Source: Gammaproteobacteria bacterium (GTDB lineage Bacteria; Pseudomonadota; Gammaproteobacteria; Thiohalomonadales; Thiohalomonadaceae). From it: a DNA stretch of 6,673 bases. The DNA lies in assembly GCA_026193675.1 (NCBI GenBank), contig JAPHSO010000168.1:1-6673 (forward strand), written 5' to 3'. The notes beneath the pieces were generated by a model that saw nothing but the letters and a program-made list of their open reading frames with translations, ran no database searches and had not been told where the DNA came from. Within the stretch, counting starts at the first letter, position 1; each line of letters starts with the position of its first letter. The translations under genes were made by a program, and so were the position numbers. Shown piece by piece: positions 1 to 6,427 of this stretch.

Positions 1-21
1 CTGTGGAAAGCGAACGCCTGA

Positions 22-1317
22 ATGCTCAAAGCTAAAATTCAAGAAAGAGATGCGACGGTCGGCGTCATTGGGCTTGGCTATGTCGGTCTACCATTGGTGC
101 TGCGCTTCTGTGCTGTAGGCTTCTCCGTCATCGGATTTGATGTCGATGAGAGCAAGCTGGTTAAGCTGAAACAGGGTGAAAGCTATCTGGATCATATTGC
201 TGACCGAGAGATTGCTGAGTTGGCGAAGCAAAATTTCAGCGCCACCGCCGATTTTTCACAGATCGCCCAATGCGATACGGTTCTCATCTGTGTGCCAACC
301 CCCATCGATCGCTATCGTGAGCCAGATCTGAGTTTTGTGATCGACACCGTTGAGGCGATTGTTCCCCACCTGCGAGCCGAACAGTTGGTTGTGCTGGAGA
401 GCACCACCTATCCCGGTACCACCGATGAGGAGCTGTTGCCTCGAGTCGAATCGACCGGTCTAAAAGTGGGGGTAAATATCTATCTCGCCTATTCACCTGA
501 ACGGGAAGATCCGGGTAATCCCAATTTCACAACCCAGACAATCCCCAAGGTGGTTGGCGGGGTCACCCCGACCTGTCTGGATGTGGCGACAGCGCTCTAT
601 CAGCAGGTGATCGATCAGGTGGTGCCGGTGAGCTCAACCCGGGTCGCCGAGATGTCGAAACTGCTGGAGAACATCCATCGTGCGGTCAATATCGGCCTGG
701 TCAACGAAATGAAGATGGTCGCCGACAGCATGGATATCGATATCAATGAGGTGATTAACGCGGCGGCCACCAAGCCGTTTGGCTTTGTCCCCTATCGCCC
801 TGGCCCCGGTTTGGGTGGTCACTGTATTCCCATCGATCCCTTCTACCTCACCTGGAAGGCGCGGGAGTATGGGGTCAATACCCGCTTTATTGAGCTCGCC
901 GGTGAGATCAATAGTCAGATGCCGCAGTGGGTGGTGAGTAAGGTGGCCGATGGACTCAACGATCACCAGAAGTCGATTAAGGGGAGTCGAATCCTGATCC
1001 TGGGAATCGCCTATAAAAAGAACATTAATGATAGTCGTGAATCTCCCGGTATCGAAATTATTGAGCTGCTCAACAATCGGGGAGCGCAGGTCGACTATAC
1101 CGACCCCCATATTCCGCAGTTTCCGGTAAAGAGAGATTACAATTTCAACATGGCGAGTGTTGAGCTGACGCAGGAGTCTCTACAGGGGTATGACTGTGTG
1201 GTGTTGGTGACCGATCACGAGCGTTTTGATTATCCACTGATTGCGGATAGTGCAAAGTTGATTGTTGATACTCGTGGCATCTTCACCAACGTCAATGGCA
1301 ACGTGGTCTCAGCATAG
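22..1317 (+). CDS. wbpA: UDP-N-acetyl-D-glucosamine 6-dehydrogenase (WbpA family)
   Basis: This cytoplasmic enzyme probably oxidises UDP-GlcNAc to UDP-GlcNAc uronic acid with two NAD+, feeding O-antigen, capsule or exopolysaccharide synthesis. Seen: 431 residues, the usual family length. An N-terminal Rossmann motif GLGYVG (17-22) is followed by VPTPID (91-96), ESTTYPGT (126-133) and YSPEREDPGNPNF (157-169). The helix ENIHRAVNIGLVNE (216-229) has Asn223 where UDP-glucose dehydrogenases have Lys, as in the HexNAc dehydrogenases. GGHCIPIDPFYL (265-276) carries catalytic Cys268. The C-terminal substrate-binding domain includes YKKNINDSRESP (331-342). From memory, the middle of the protein is nearly identical to Pseudomonas WbpA. 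ATG at 22 directly follows an in-frame TGA (19-21), so no longer start exists; GGAAAG at 5-10 is a distant possible ribosome site. It is probably in one operon with the methyltransferase that follows. Family assignment is firm; the exact sugar is inferred. Confidence 0.93.
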   Translation: MLKAKIQERDATVGVIGLGYVGLPLVLRFCAVGFSVIGFDVDESKLVKLKQGESYLDHIADREIAELAKQNFSATADFSQIAQCDTVLICVPTPIDRYREPDLSFVIDTVEAIVPHLRAEQLVVLESTTYPGTTDEELLPRVESTGLKVGVNIYLAYSPEREDPGNPNFTTQTIPKVVGGVTPTCLDVATALYQQVIDQVVPVSSTRVAEMSKLLENIHRAVNIGLVNEMKMVADSMDIDINEVINAAATKPFGFVPYRPGPGLGGHCIPIDPFYLTWKAREYGVNTRFIELAGEINSQMPQWVVSKVADGLNDHQKSIKGSRILILGIAYKKNINDSRESPGIEIIELLNNRGAQVDYTDPHIPQFPVKRDYNFNMASVELTQESLQGYDCVVLVTDHERFDYPLIADSAKLIVDTRGIFTNVNGNVVSA

Positions 1318-1962
1318 TTGAGTGAATCGATGAATATGGATCTGTATCAAAAAATAGAACAGCAACTCAAACTGGAAAAAGGAATCCCCTTCACGCCGGA
1401 CTGGTCGGCTGCGCCCGATTTTATCGAGCTGATTGTTGAGCATGCCCTGACAACAAAACCGCAGGTTATTGTTGAGTGTAGCAGTGGCTTAACGACACTG
1501 GTGTTGGCAAGATGTTGTCAGATGAGTGGCCGGGGGCATGTTTATAGTCTTGAGAACGGCCCTGAATATGCGGCCAAGACCCGCAGCTATTTTGAGCGCT
1601 ACGGAGTTGATGATTATGTCACTGTTATCGATGCGCCACTGGAGAGCGTGACGATCAATGGCACAGACTACCAGTGGTATCGCACGACTGAGCTGTTTGA
1701 GCAGCTGCCAGCAGACTCTATCGAAATGTTGGTGATCGACGGGCCACCGGGATTTATTCAGAAGAATTCGCGCTATCCAGCGCTGCCACAGCTGGAGGAA
1801 AAGATTGCGGATCACTGTACGGTATTTCTGGATGATGCTGCCCGGGAGGATGAGCGGGAGATAGTTCAACTGTGGCAGAACGAATTGAGAGGGATTGAGT
1901 CGCGCTATATCGATGCAGAGCGGGGCTGTGCAGTGTTAACGATGACCAGAGCGCTAGTCTGA
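1318..1962 (+). CDS. Class I SAM-dependent methyltransferase, substrate unknown
   Basis: A predicted soluble, Rossmann-fold methyltransferase resembling the Methyltransf_24 group; no signal peptide or membrane segment is visible. Seen in the 214-residue form: a first strand and SAM-binding loop VIVECSSGLTTLVLA (50-64), with Ser/Gly in place of the classic GxGxG. An acidic residue, Glu79, ends the second strand (YSLEN), where the ribose hydroxyls would bind. VIDGPPG (139-145) and VFLDDA (169-174) are the later strand-end motifs, LDDA being typical of the group. The start is uncertain. TTG at 1318 abuts the wbpA stop and is the longest choice. ATG at 1330 or 1336 is more likely in my view: GAGTGA at 1320-1325 is a weak ribosome site, and nothing recognisable precedes residue 5. 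Its position after wbpA suggests it modifies a glycan or glycan precursor, but that is context only. The 3' end overlaps the convergent kinase gene by 9 bp. Confidence 0.82.
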   Translation: MSESMNMDLYQKIEQQLKLEKGIPFTPDWSAAPDFIELIVEHALTTKPQVIVECSSGLTTLVLARCCQMSGRGHVYSLENGPEYAAKTRSYFERYGVDDYVTVIDAPLESVTINGTDYQWYRTTELFEQLPADSIEMLVIDGPPGFIQKNSRYPALPQLEEKIADHCTVFLDDAAREDEREIVQLWQNELRGIESRYIDAERGCAVLTMTRALV

Positions 1963-4900
1963 GGGATCAGATTCCAGCAGTGCGCGTAACCGCTTCGCCA
2001 ACGCACTCTGACTATAGGGTTTACTTAACAGATTGGCATTAAAGCGCGCCTGACCATTGTGAGCGACCGCCTTTTCAGTGTAGCCAGAGGTGAGTAGAAT
2101 CTTGAGTTCAGGCCGGTTGGTTGTGGCCTGTTCAGCCAGCTCATAACCGTTGATGCCACCCGGCATCACCACATCACTAAACAGCAGATCGATGTCGGGC
2201 TCCTTGGCCAGCAGTTCCAGGGCCTCCTGTCCGTTCATGGCGGTGAATACCCGATACCCCAGCGCTTCAAGAAGCTCCTGTGCCAATCCAAGTAGCGCCT
2301 CTTCATCATCAACCGCAAGAATGGTCTCATGCCCTGTAGGCAACTCATTATCCTGTTTAATGCTTGTCTCTTCAGTGGTTGTAATTTCGCTCTCTTGCTG
2401 AGGGAGGTAGAGCCTGAAAGTGGTGCCACTTCCAACTTCAGAGTAGAGGTTGATGCAGCCGTTAGAGCGTTTGATAAAACCGTAGACCATTGATAGTCCG
2501 AGTCCGGTCCCTTTGCCCTGCTCCTTGGTTGTATAAAAGGGTTCGAAAATATGTTCCTGCAGCTCGGCAGGAATCCCTTCACCACTATCACTCACAGACA
2601 GCTCTACATAGTTCCCCGGAGTGGTATCAGGGTAGTGTTCGCAATAACTTTCATCAAGGGTGGTGTTTGCTGTTTCGATAATGAGATGGCCATGACCGGA
2701 CATTGCATCACGGGCATTGATGCAGAGGTTAAGCAGCGCATCCTCAAATTCACCGGGATCAATTCGAGTGAGTGACAGGTTTTCGGCAAAGTGGTACTCC
2801 ACATTCACTTCAGGCGTTACTGAACGAGAGATGAGCTGCTCCATATCTCCAATCACCTGATTGATATTGGTGAAGGATTTCTGAGTCGCTTTGCGCCGTG
2901 AAAAACCAAGTAGCTGTTGCGTTAGATTAACTGCGCGCTCCGAGGCCTTTTTGATCGAAGAGAGGCGCTTGCTCGATTTCTCATCGAGGTTTGATTTTCT
3001 GCCGAGTAGTTCAAGGTTACCCAAAATAACGCCGAGTAGATTATTAAAGTCGTGGGCGATACCGCCGGTGAGCTGACCAATGGCATCCATCTTCTGGGCT
3101 CGGCGCAGTGCCTTTTCGGCAGTTTTTTGCTCGGTTAGGTTTGAGACAAAGGCGACCGCCTCCAGAACCTCGCCACGACTGTTCCGTAATGTGTTGGCAC
3201 TGAAGTAGGTGGGTATGTTGTGGCCATCTTTATGACGCAGTTCAATCTCATATTCACGTCGATCGGTGGATTCAATCTTGCCAGTTTGGGAACTGAATAT
3301 TTTCTGATTCTCTTCATCGGCAAAATCGGTGGGTGGCTTGCCGATCATCTCCTCACGGGTGTAGCCAAGGATGTCACACAGTCGTTTATTGACCTCAATC
3401 GTTTTACGATCAGGATCAATGAGCCAGACCCCTTCAGGAGCACCCTCAAAAATGGTTTGGTAACGCTCTGCACTATCATGTATCGCCTCAACGGCCAGTT
3501 TGCGTTCGGTAATATTTTCTACAACGGCTAGAATTCTGTCGATGCTACTGTTGTCAGAGTAGAGAGGGATGGCATGATAGAGCTGAAATTGATTGTTAGT
3601 AAACAGTTCAAATTCGCACTCTTCACCAGAAAATGCGGTCTCATAGTGTTGCTTGATAATAGGCGTTTGATCGCCAAATACCTGCTCCAGGGTTAGGCCG
3701 ACAAACTGTTCGGGATCTACTCCTATCTTTTTAAACTCCTGTCCTGAGGTGAAACCAATTGTAAAGTCGCTCTCAATGACGGACACATAGGAGTTGGGGT
3801 AGTTTTCGGCAACGGTACGCAGTAATTCACCACTATTTTCCAGCGCCTGTTGCCGGTAGGTAACCTGTTTGTCCATCTCATGAAAGGCATCGACCAGATG
3901 GCCTATTTCACGTGAGGTACTAACCGGTAGCGTCAGGCTCTCTTTACCAAATGCCTTTAGTCGAAGTGCTTTTACAACATCTGAGATTGGGTTGAATATC
4001 ATCCAGTTCAGGGAAAAGATGATGGCAAAGATAAAGATCAGGAACAGAGCAATGATGAAAGCGATCAACAGGCTGAGGGTCTCTGTATCCTGCTCGAGCT
4101 GCTGAGCGATGCGGCGCTCTTGTGAATGGAGTAGATCTTCAATCGCCAGAATTGATGCTGATATCTCATCGGTGAGGGGGATGATCTCGAAGTTCATAAT
4201 GCGGTTGTCACTTCGCCACATATCAGACTCAGAGATGATTCGAACCTTGTGAAAAAGAGATAACCATAGCGTTGAGTCTTCGCTAATACGTTCCGTAGCT
4301 GTGGGCCCTTCGAAGCTATCTTCGTTGGCGTAGAGTAACTTCAACTTGTCGATGTGTTGTATGAAATTATTGTGCAGTTCAATCAGTGAATTGGCCTGGA
4401 TGACCAGAATATCATCGGAGAATGCGGCGAAACGATTGGCAAGATAGATACGCAGTTGGGATATTTGATTCAACCAGAGTGCATGTGTTTTCAATAGTGT
4501 GATGTAGAGCTCTGCTGATTGTGGCTCAAGTTCACCACTCTCAATCTCCTCAATCAGAATCAGGAGATTATTACTGACGGCCTGTTGAGGTTCTGTCATT
4601 CCAAATGCGGAGATCGCCATGCCAGGATATTGGCGGGTCACATCCATTCTGGTCTCAATCAGCTCTGTGACACTGGTTTGCAGGCGGTGAAAGTCATTTT
4701 GAAGTTTAATGGATCCATTGCTCAGCGCACCCTGATCCTGTTGTAGCAGAAGAATAAGATCTGCGGTATTTTCAATCGACTTTACGATCTGCTGTTTTGT
4801 CGCCTCTGCATAGTTGCCGTGAGATGGATCAAGCAAAAACAGGTTAATACTTCTATATATGTCGACCAGATTGCTACGCATCCTGTCGAGGCTCGCCATC

Positions 4901-5073
4901 TTCTCGTTGATCTCAACATAGTCAGTAGCGATTTTACGATTGCTTGAGATGAGATCACTATAAAAGAAAATAACAATAGAGATGACGAGAAGGCCGAGAA
5001 GTAGGGTCAGTCTGATATAGCGGGATCGAATGCTGGGAGGCTCTTGCGAATGTCCATTGGTAAGCAGCGGCAT
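1954..5073 (-). CDS. Membrane-bound PAS-PAS hybrid sensor histidine kinase with C-terminal receiver
   Basis: An inner-membrane hybrid kinase of 1039 residues. Domains seen in order: a short cytoplasmic tail; TM1 about 21-43; a periplasmic, mostly helical region about 44-332; TM2 about 333-360; HAMP about 360-410; PAS1 about 415-525 and PAS2 about 536-650, each ending in an N-x-T-E-[QR]-K type linker. The HisKA H-box GIAHDFNN has phosphoacceptor His674. The HATPase has the N-box NLCINARDAM (782-791), G1 DSGEGI (829-834), F-box FEPFYTTK (843-850) and G2 GKGTGLGL (853-860). The receiver (about 917-1033) has acidic Asp922/Asp923, phosphoacceptor Asp967 in FSDVVMP, Thr995/Ser996 and Lys1018. All catalytic residues are present, so it should autophosphorylate and pass phosphate to its own REC. 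No Hpt domain or DNA-binding output is attached. The ATG at 5073-5071 is well supported: an in-frame TAG lies five codons upstream with no alternative start between. No clear Shine-Dalgarno is seen. The signal and final target are unknown. Confidence 0.95.
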   Translation of the reverse strand: MPLLTNGHSQEPPSIRSRYIRLTLLLGLLVISIVIFFYSDLISSNRKIATDYVEINEKMASLDRMRSNLVDIYRSINLFLLDPSHGNYAEATKQQIVKSIENTADLILLLQQDQGALSNGSIKLQNDFHRLQTSVTELIETRMDVTRQYPGMAISAFGMTEPQQAVSNNLLILIEEIESGELEPQSAELYITLLKTHALWLNQISQLRIYLANRFAAFSDDILVIQANSLIELHNNFIQHIDKLKLLYANEDSFEGPTATERISEDSTLWLSLFHKVRIISESDMWRSDNRIMNFEIIPLTDEISASILAIEDLLHSQERRIAQQLEQDTETLSLLIAFIIALFLIFIFAIIFSLNWMIFNPISDVVKALRLKAFGKESLTLPVSTSREIGHLVDAFHEMDKQVTYRQQALENSGELLRTVAENYPNSYVSVIESDFTIGFTSGQEFKKIGVDPEQFVGLTLEQVFGDQTPIIKQHYETAFSGEECEFELFTNNQFQLYHAIPLYSDNSSIDRILAVVENITERKLAVEAIHDSAERYQTIFEGAPEGVWLIDPDRKTIEVNKRLCDILGYTREEMIGKPPTDFADEENQKIFSSQTGKIESTDRREYEIELRHKDGHNIPTYFSANTLRNSRGEVLEAVAFVSNLTEQKTAEKALRRAQKMDAIGQLTGGIAHDFNNLLGVILGNLELLGRKSNLDEKSSKRLSSIKKASERAVNLTQQLLGFSRRKATQKSFTNINQVIGDMEQLISRSVTPEVNVEYHFAENLSLTRIDPGEFEDALLNLCINARDAMSGHGHLIIETANTTLDESYCEHYPDTTPGNYVELSVSDSGEGIPAELQEHIFEPFYTTKEQGKGTGLGLSMVYGFIKRSNGCINLYSEVGSGTTFRLYLPQQESEITTTEETSIKQDNELPTGHETILAVDDEEALLGLAQELLEALGYRVFTAMNGQEALELLAKEPDIDLLFSDVVMPGGINGYELAEQATTNRPELKILLTSGYTEKAVAHNGQARFNANLLSKPYSQSALAKRLRALLESDPSD

Positions 5074-5084
5074 AAGATAGGCGA

Positions 5085-5097
5085 CCTATTGAATAGG
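5085..5097. repeat. 13-bp palindrome just upstream of the hybrid kinase start
   Basis: CCTATT (5085-5090) and AATAGG (5092-5097) are perfect complements around a single G. It lies 11 bp before the kinase start codon, and its left edge overlaps the in-frame TAG that bounds that reading frame. If the candidate promoter is correct it falls in the mRNA leader, where bound protein could block transcription. A further GATAGG sits at 5076-5081. Confidence 0.4.
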
Positions 5098-5124
5098 ATA
5101 GTTATTATGGCAATAGAGACCTTG

Positions 5125-5153
5125 AGAATATACCTGCTTAATCTTCAACTCAA
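5125..5153 (-). promoter_or_regulatory. Candidate sigma-70 promoter of the hybrid kinase gene
   Basis: On the minus strand TTGAGT (5153-5148) and TATTCT (5130-5125) are spaced by 17 bp. Transcription would begin near 5118 and give a leader of roughly 45 nt before the ATG at 5073. The match is moderate and such pairs occur by chance in A+T-rich DNA, so this is only a candidate. Confidence 0.35.
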
Positions 5154-5198
5154 CTATCACTACAGACTGCTTGAAAAACAATGGAGTTTCTCGGGTTA

Positions 5199-5213
5199 AT
5201 TACAGGGTGTAAT
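5199..5213. repeat. 15-bp dyad in the middle of the divergent region
   Basis: ATTACA (5199-5204) and TGTAAT (5208-5213) are perfect complements around GGG. The shape, short A+T-rich arms with a small spacer about midway between the two genes, is that of a dimeric regulator's operator. The regulator is unknown and no second copy was found in the window. Confidence 0.45.
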
Positions 5214-5270
5214 GGATGTGACAGCGTGACTTACGGTTAAAAAATGGACTTTGAAAATAAAAGCTCCCTC

Positions 5271-5291
5271 ACGCTCTGTTTTCTAGAGCGT
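5271..5291. repeat. Inverted repeat upstream of the PilZ-CZB promoter
   Basis: Perfect 7-bp arms ACGCTCT (5271-5277) and AGAGCGT (5285-5291) flank a 7-nt spacer. It ends 7 bp before the candidate -35 box, a usual place for an activator or repressor site. No T-run follows directly on either strand, so an intrinsic terminator is unlikely. Confidence 0.5.
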
Positions 5292-5298
5292 ATGGGCG

Positions 5299-5328
5299 TT
5301 GTCCGTGCTATATTTTATGCTCTATAAA
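5299..5328 (+). promoter_or_regulatory. Candidate sigma-70 promoter of the PilZ-CZB gene
   Basis: TTGTCC (5299-5304) and TATAAA (5323-5328) are separated by 18 bp, near-consensus -35 and -10 boxes that would start transcription around 5335, a few bases before the ATG at 5346. That very short leader is a weakness, since it would cut close to or into the ribosome site. An alternative is a weak sigma-54-type GG-N10-GC element with GG at 5295-5296 and GC at 5307-5308, which would give a leader of about 26 nt. Neither is tested. Confidence 0.4.
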
Positions 5329-5334
5329 GCTTCA

Positions 5335-5338
5335 AAGG
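5335..5338 (+). promoter_or_regulatory. Ribosome binding site of the PilZ-CZB gene
   Basis: AAGG lies 7 nt upstream of ATG 5346. It selects this start over the out-of-frame ATG at 5341, which is too close to the site. Confidence 0.6.
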
Positions 5339-5345
5339 CGATGAT

Positions 5346-6401
5346 ATGGCGCACAAATCACATATTGAACCTGCTCAGTTAGATATTGAAGTTGGCACCC
5401 ATTTACAGATTCAGGTGGGTCAGTTTCAGGGGCGCATGGAAAGTACTCTTGTTGGTATCCGGCCAGGGAGATACCTCATTATCAGTATGCCTGCTGGTGG
5501 TGCGCACTCGGCCCGTCTGGATGAGGATGGTGCGCTTTTAGTTGCTCGTTATATCCACAATGGTAATGCCTATGGTTTTAAATCTGTAGTGCTTGATGTG
5601 ATGCTCGGACCAGAGAAGCTGTTGGCAATTAGCTACCCAACCCAGATCGAGGTGTTTGAGCTTAGAAACTATCCTCGTCTGAGCTGTTTCTTGCCGGCAC
5701 GGATTTTTATCGGTGAAGAGGTGGTTGTCGGCTCAATTATAGATATCAGTCGAACAGGCGCGCAGTTTAACACCTCTAGTAATAACTCTGTTCAGTTTGC
5801 TGAGCTGGTAGATAGTTCACTCAATCTGGATGTGTTACTTCCGGGATCGGATGGCTACACCCATATTGGCGGAAACCTGCGTAACTTCCATGCAACCAGC
5901 AAAAGTGTAGAGCTGGGTTTGCGTTTTGATAGCTTTGAGATGTATCAATTGTCCAATCTCATCTCATTTCTACTGGATGCCCATGCGATGCCGGAATACC
6001 AGAATCTCTCAAGCATCATTGGTAAGCATTACTCGTGGCGTGAAAAGGTGTCTAGCTTTATTCATGCCGGTGAGGATGTTGCTCAGGACTTTGCTCTATC
6101 ACCTGATGAGTGTGATATGGGGCGGTGGCTCAGTAGTGAGGGAAAAAAACAGTATGCGGGCACTGATGAGTTGAAGGAGCTGGACCGGGTTCATCGTGAG
6201 CTACATCGACAGGTTGAGGCGGCGATTAAACTGAGAGTGGCAGGAAACAGAGATGAGTCGATCAAGTTCTTTAATAAACTCAATATTGAGCATATATCCC
6301 ACCGACTGGCGGCGCTTCTCATCACTGCAGATGAGAATAGAATTAACGGAGAACAGAGCGCCTCACTAGCCGTTGATACTCTCTCTGAAGAGGAAGGTTA
6401 G
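5346..6401 (+). CDS. c-di-GMP receptor: YcgR-like N-domain, PilZ domain and C-terminal CZB zinc-binding domain
   Basis: A 351-residue soluble protein. Seen: residues about 12-100 form a beta-rich domain like the YcgR N-terminal domain, with the RPGRYLIISMP block (39-49). The linker and PilZ domain (about 105-212) carry both c-di-GMP motifs, RxxxR as R107-NYP-R111 and DxSxxG as DISRTG (133-138). A helical C-terminal part (about 225-330) matches the CZB signature: HxxW at H228-W231, CxMGxW at C256-W261 and HxxxH at H283-H287, with 24 and 21 residues between blocks. These supply the 3-His/1-Cys zinc site. Known: PilZ domains bind c-di-GMP and YcgR-type proteins brake the flagellar motor. CZB domains bind zinc and are found on chemoreceptors and diguanylate cyclases; their Cys is reported to react with hypochlorous acid. 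Inference: a c-di-GMP effector modulated by zinc or oxidants. AAGG (5335-5338) sits 7 nt before the ATG, supporting this start. The Glu-rich tail from about 331 looks disordered. It is divergent from the hybrid kinase. Confidence 0.92.
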   Translation: MAHKSHIEPAQLDIEVGTHLQIQVGQFQGRMESTLVGIRPGRYLIISMPAGGAHSARLDEDGALLVARYIHNGNAYGFKSVVLDVMLGPEKLLAISYPTQIEVFELRNYPRLSCFLPARIFIGEEVVVGSIIDISRTGAQFNTSSNNSVQFAELVDSSLNLDVLLPGSDGYTHIGGNLRNFHATSKSVELGLRFDSFEMYQLSNLISFLLDAHAMPEYQNLSSIIGKHYSWREKVSSFIHAGEDVAQDFALSPDECDMGRWLSSEGKKQYAGTDELKELDRVHRELHRQVEAAIKLRVAGNRDESIKFFNKLNIEHISHRLAALLITADENRINGEQSASLAVDTLSEEEG

Positions 6402-6427
6402 CAAACAATAGTAGCTCAGTACTTACC

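Larger units (their letters stand above)
5074..5345. other. Divergent intergenic region between hybrid kinase and PilZ-CZB gene
   Basis: This 272-bp A+T-richer stretch is the only sizeable non-coding region in the window and should hold control signals for both flanking genes. It contains three perfect inverted repeats (5085-5097, 5199-5213, 5271-5291), a pair of GTGAC direct repeats 8 bp apart (5218-5222 and 5226-5230), and candidate promoters pointing each way. No convincing protein-coding or RNA gene is visible in it. Confidence 0.8.

Noticed and set aside
1..35. Possible 3' end of a gene upstream of wbpA, either ending at TGA 19-21 (visible LWKANA) or at TAA 33-35 (visible VESERLNAQS).
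   Set aside because: Only 6 to 10 codons are visible and two frames are equally possible, so no coding region can be assigned. An upstream operon partner is nevertheless likely.
634..1110. A 158-codon minus-strand open frame inside wbpA.
   Set aside because: It is antisense to a strongly conserved enzyme, its protein resembles no family, and it is explained by codon bias of the real gene.
1956..1973. Hairpin at the convergent stop codons as an intrinsic terminator.
   Set aside because: The stem is weak, includes a G-U pair and lacks a following T-run on either strand.
3220..3531. A 103-codon plus-strand open frame opposite the PAS2 region of the kinase.
   Set aside because: It lies wholly within the conserved kinase coding sequence and has no recognisable motif or ribosome site.
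5181..5240. Small plus-strand open frame of 19 codons with a Cys-x-x-Cys pair in the intergenic region.
   Set aside because: There is no ribosome site, it is very short, and it overlaps the central dyad; probably chance.
6402..6427. Terminator between the convergent PilZ-CZB gene and the edge gene.
   Set aside because: The 26-bp gap contains no stable stem with a T-tract.
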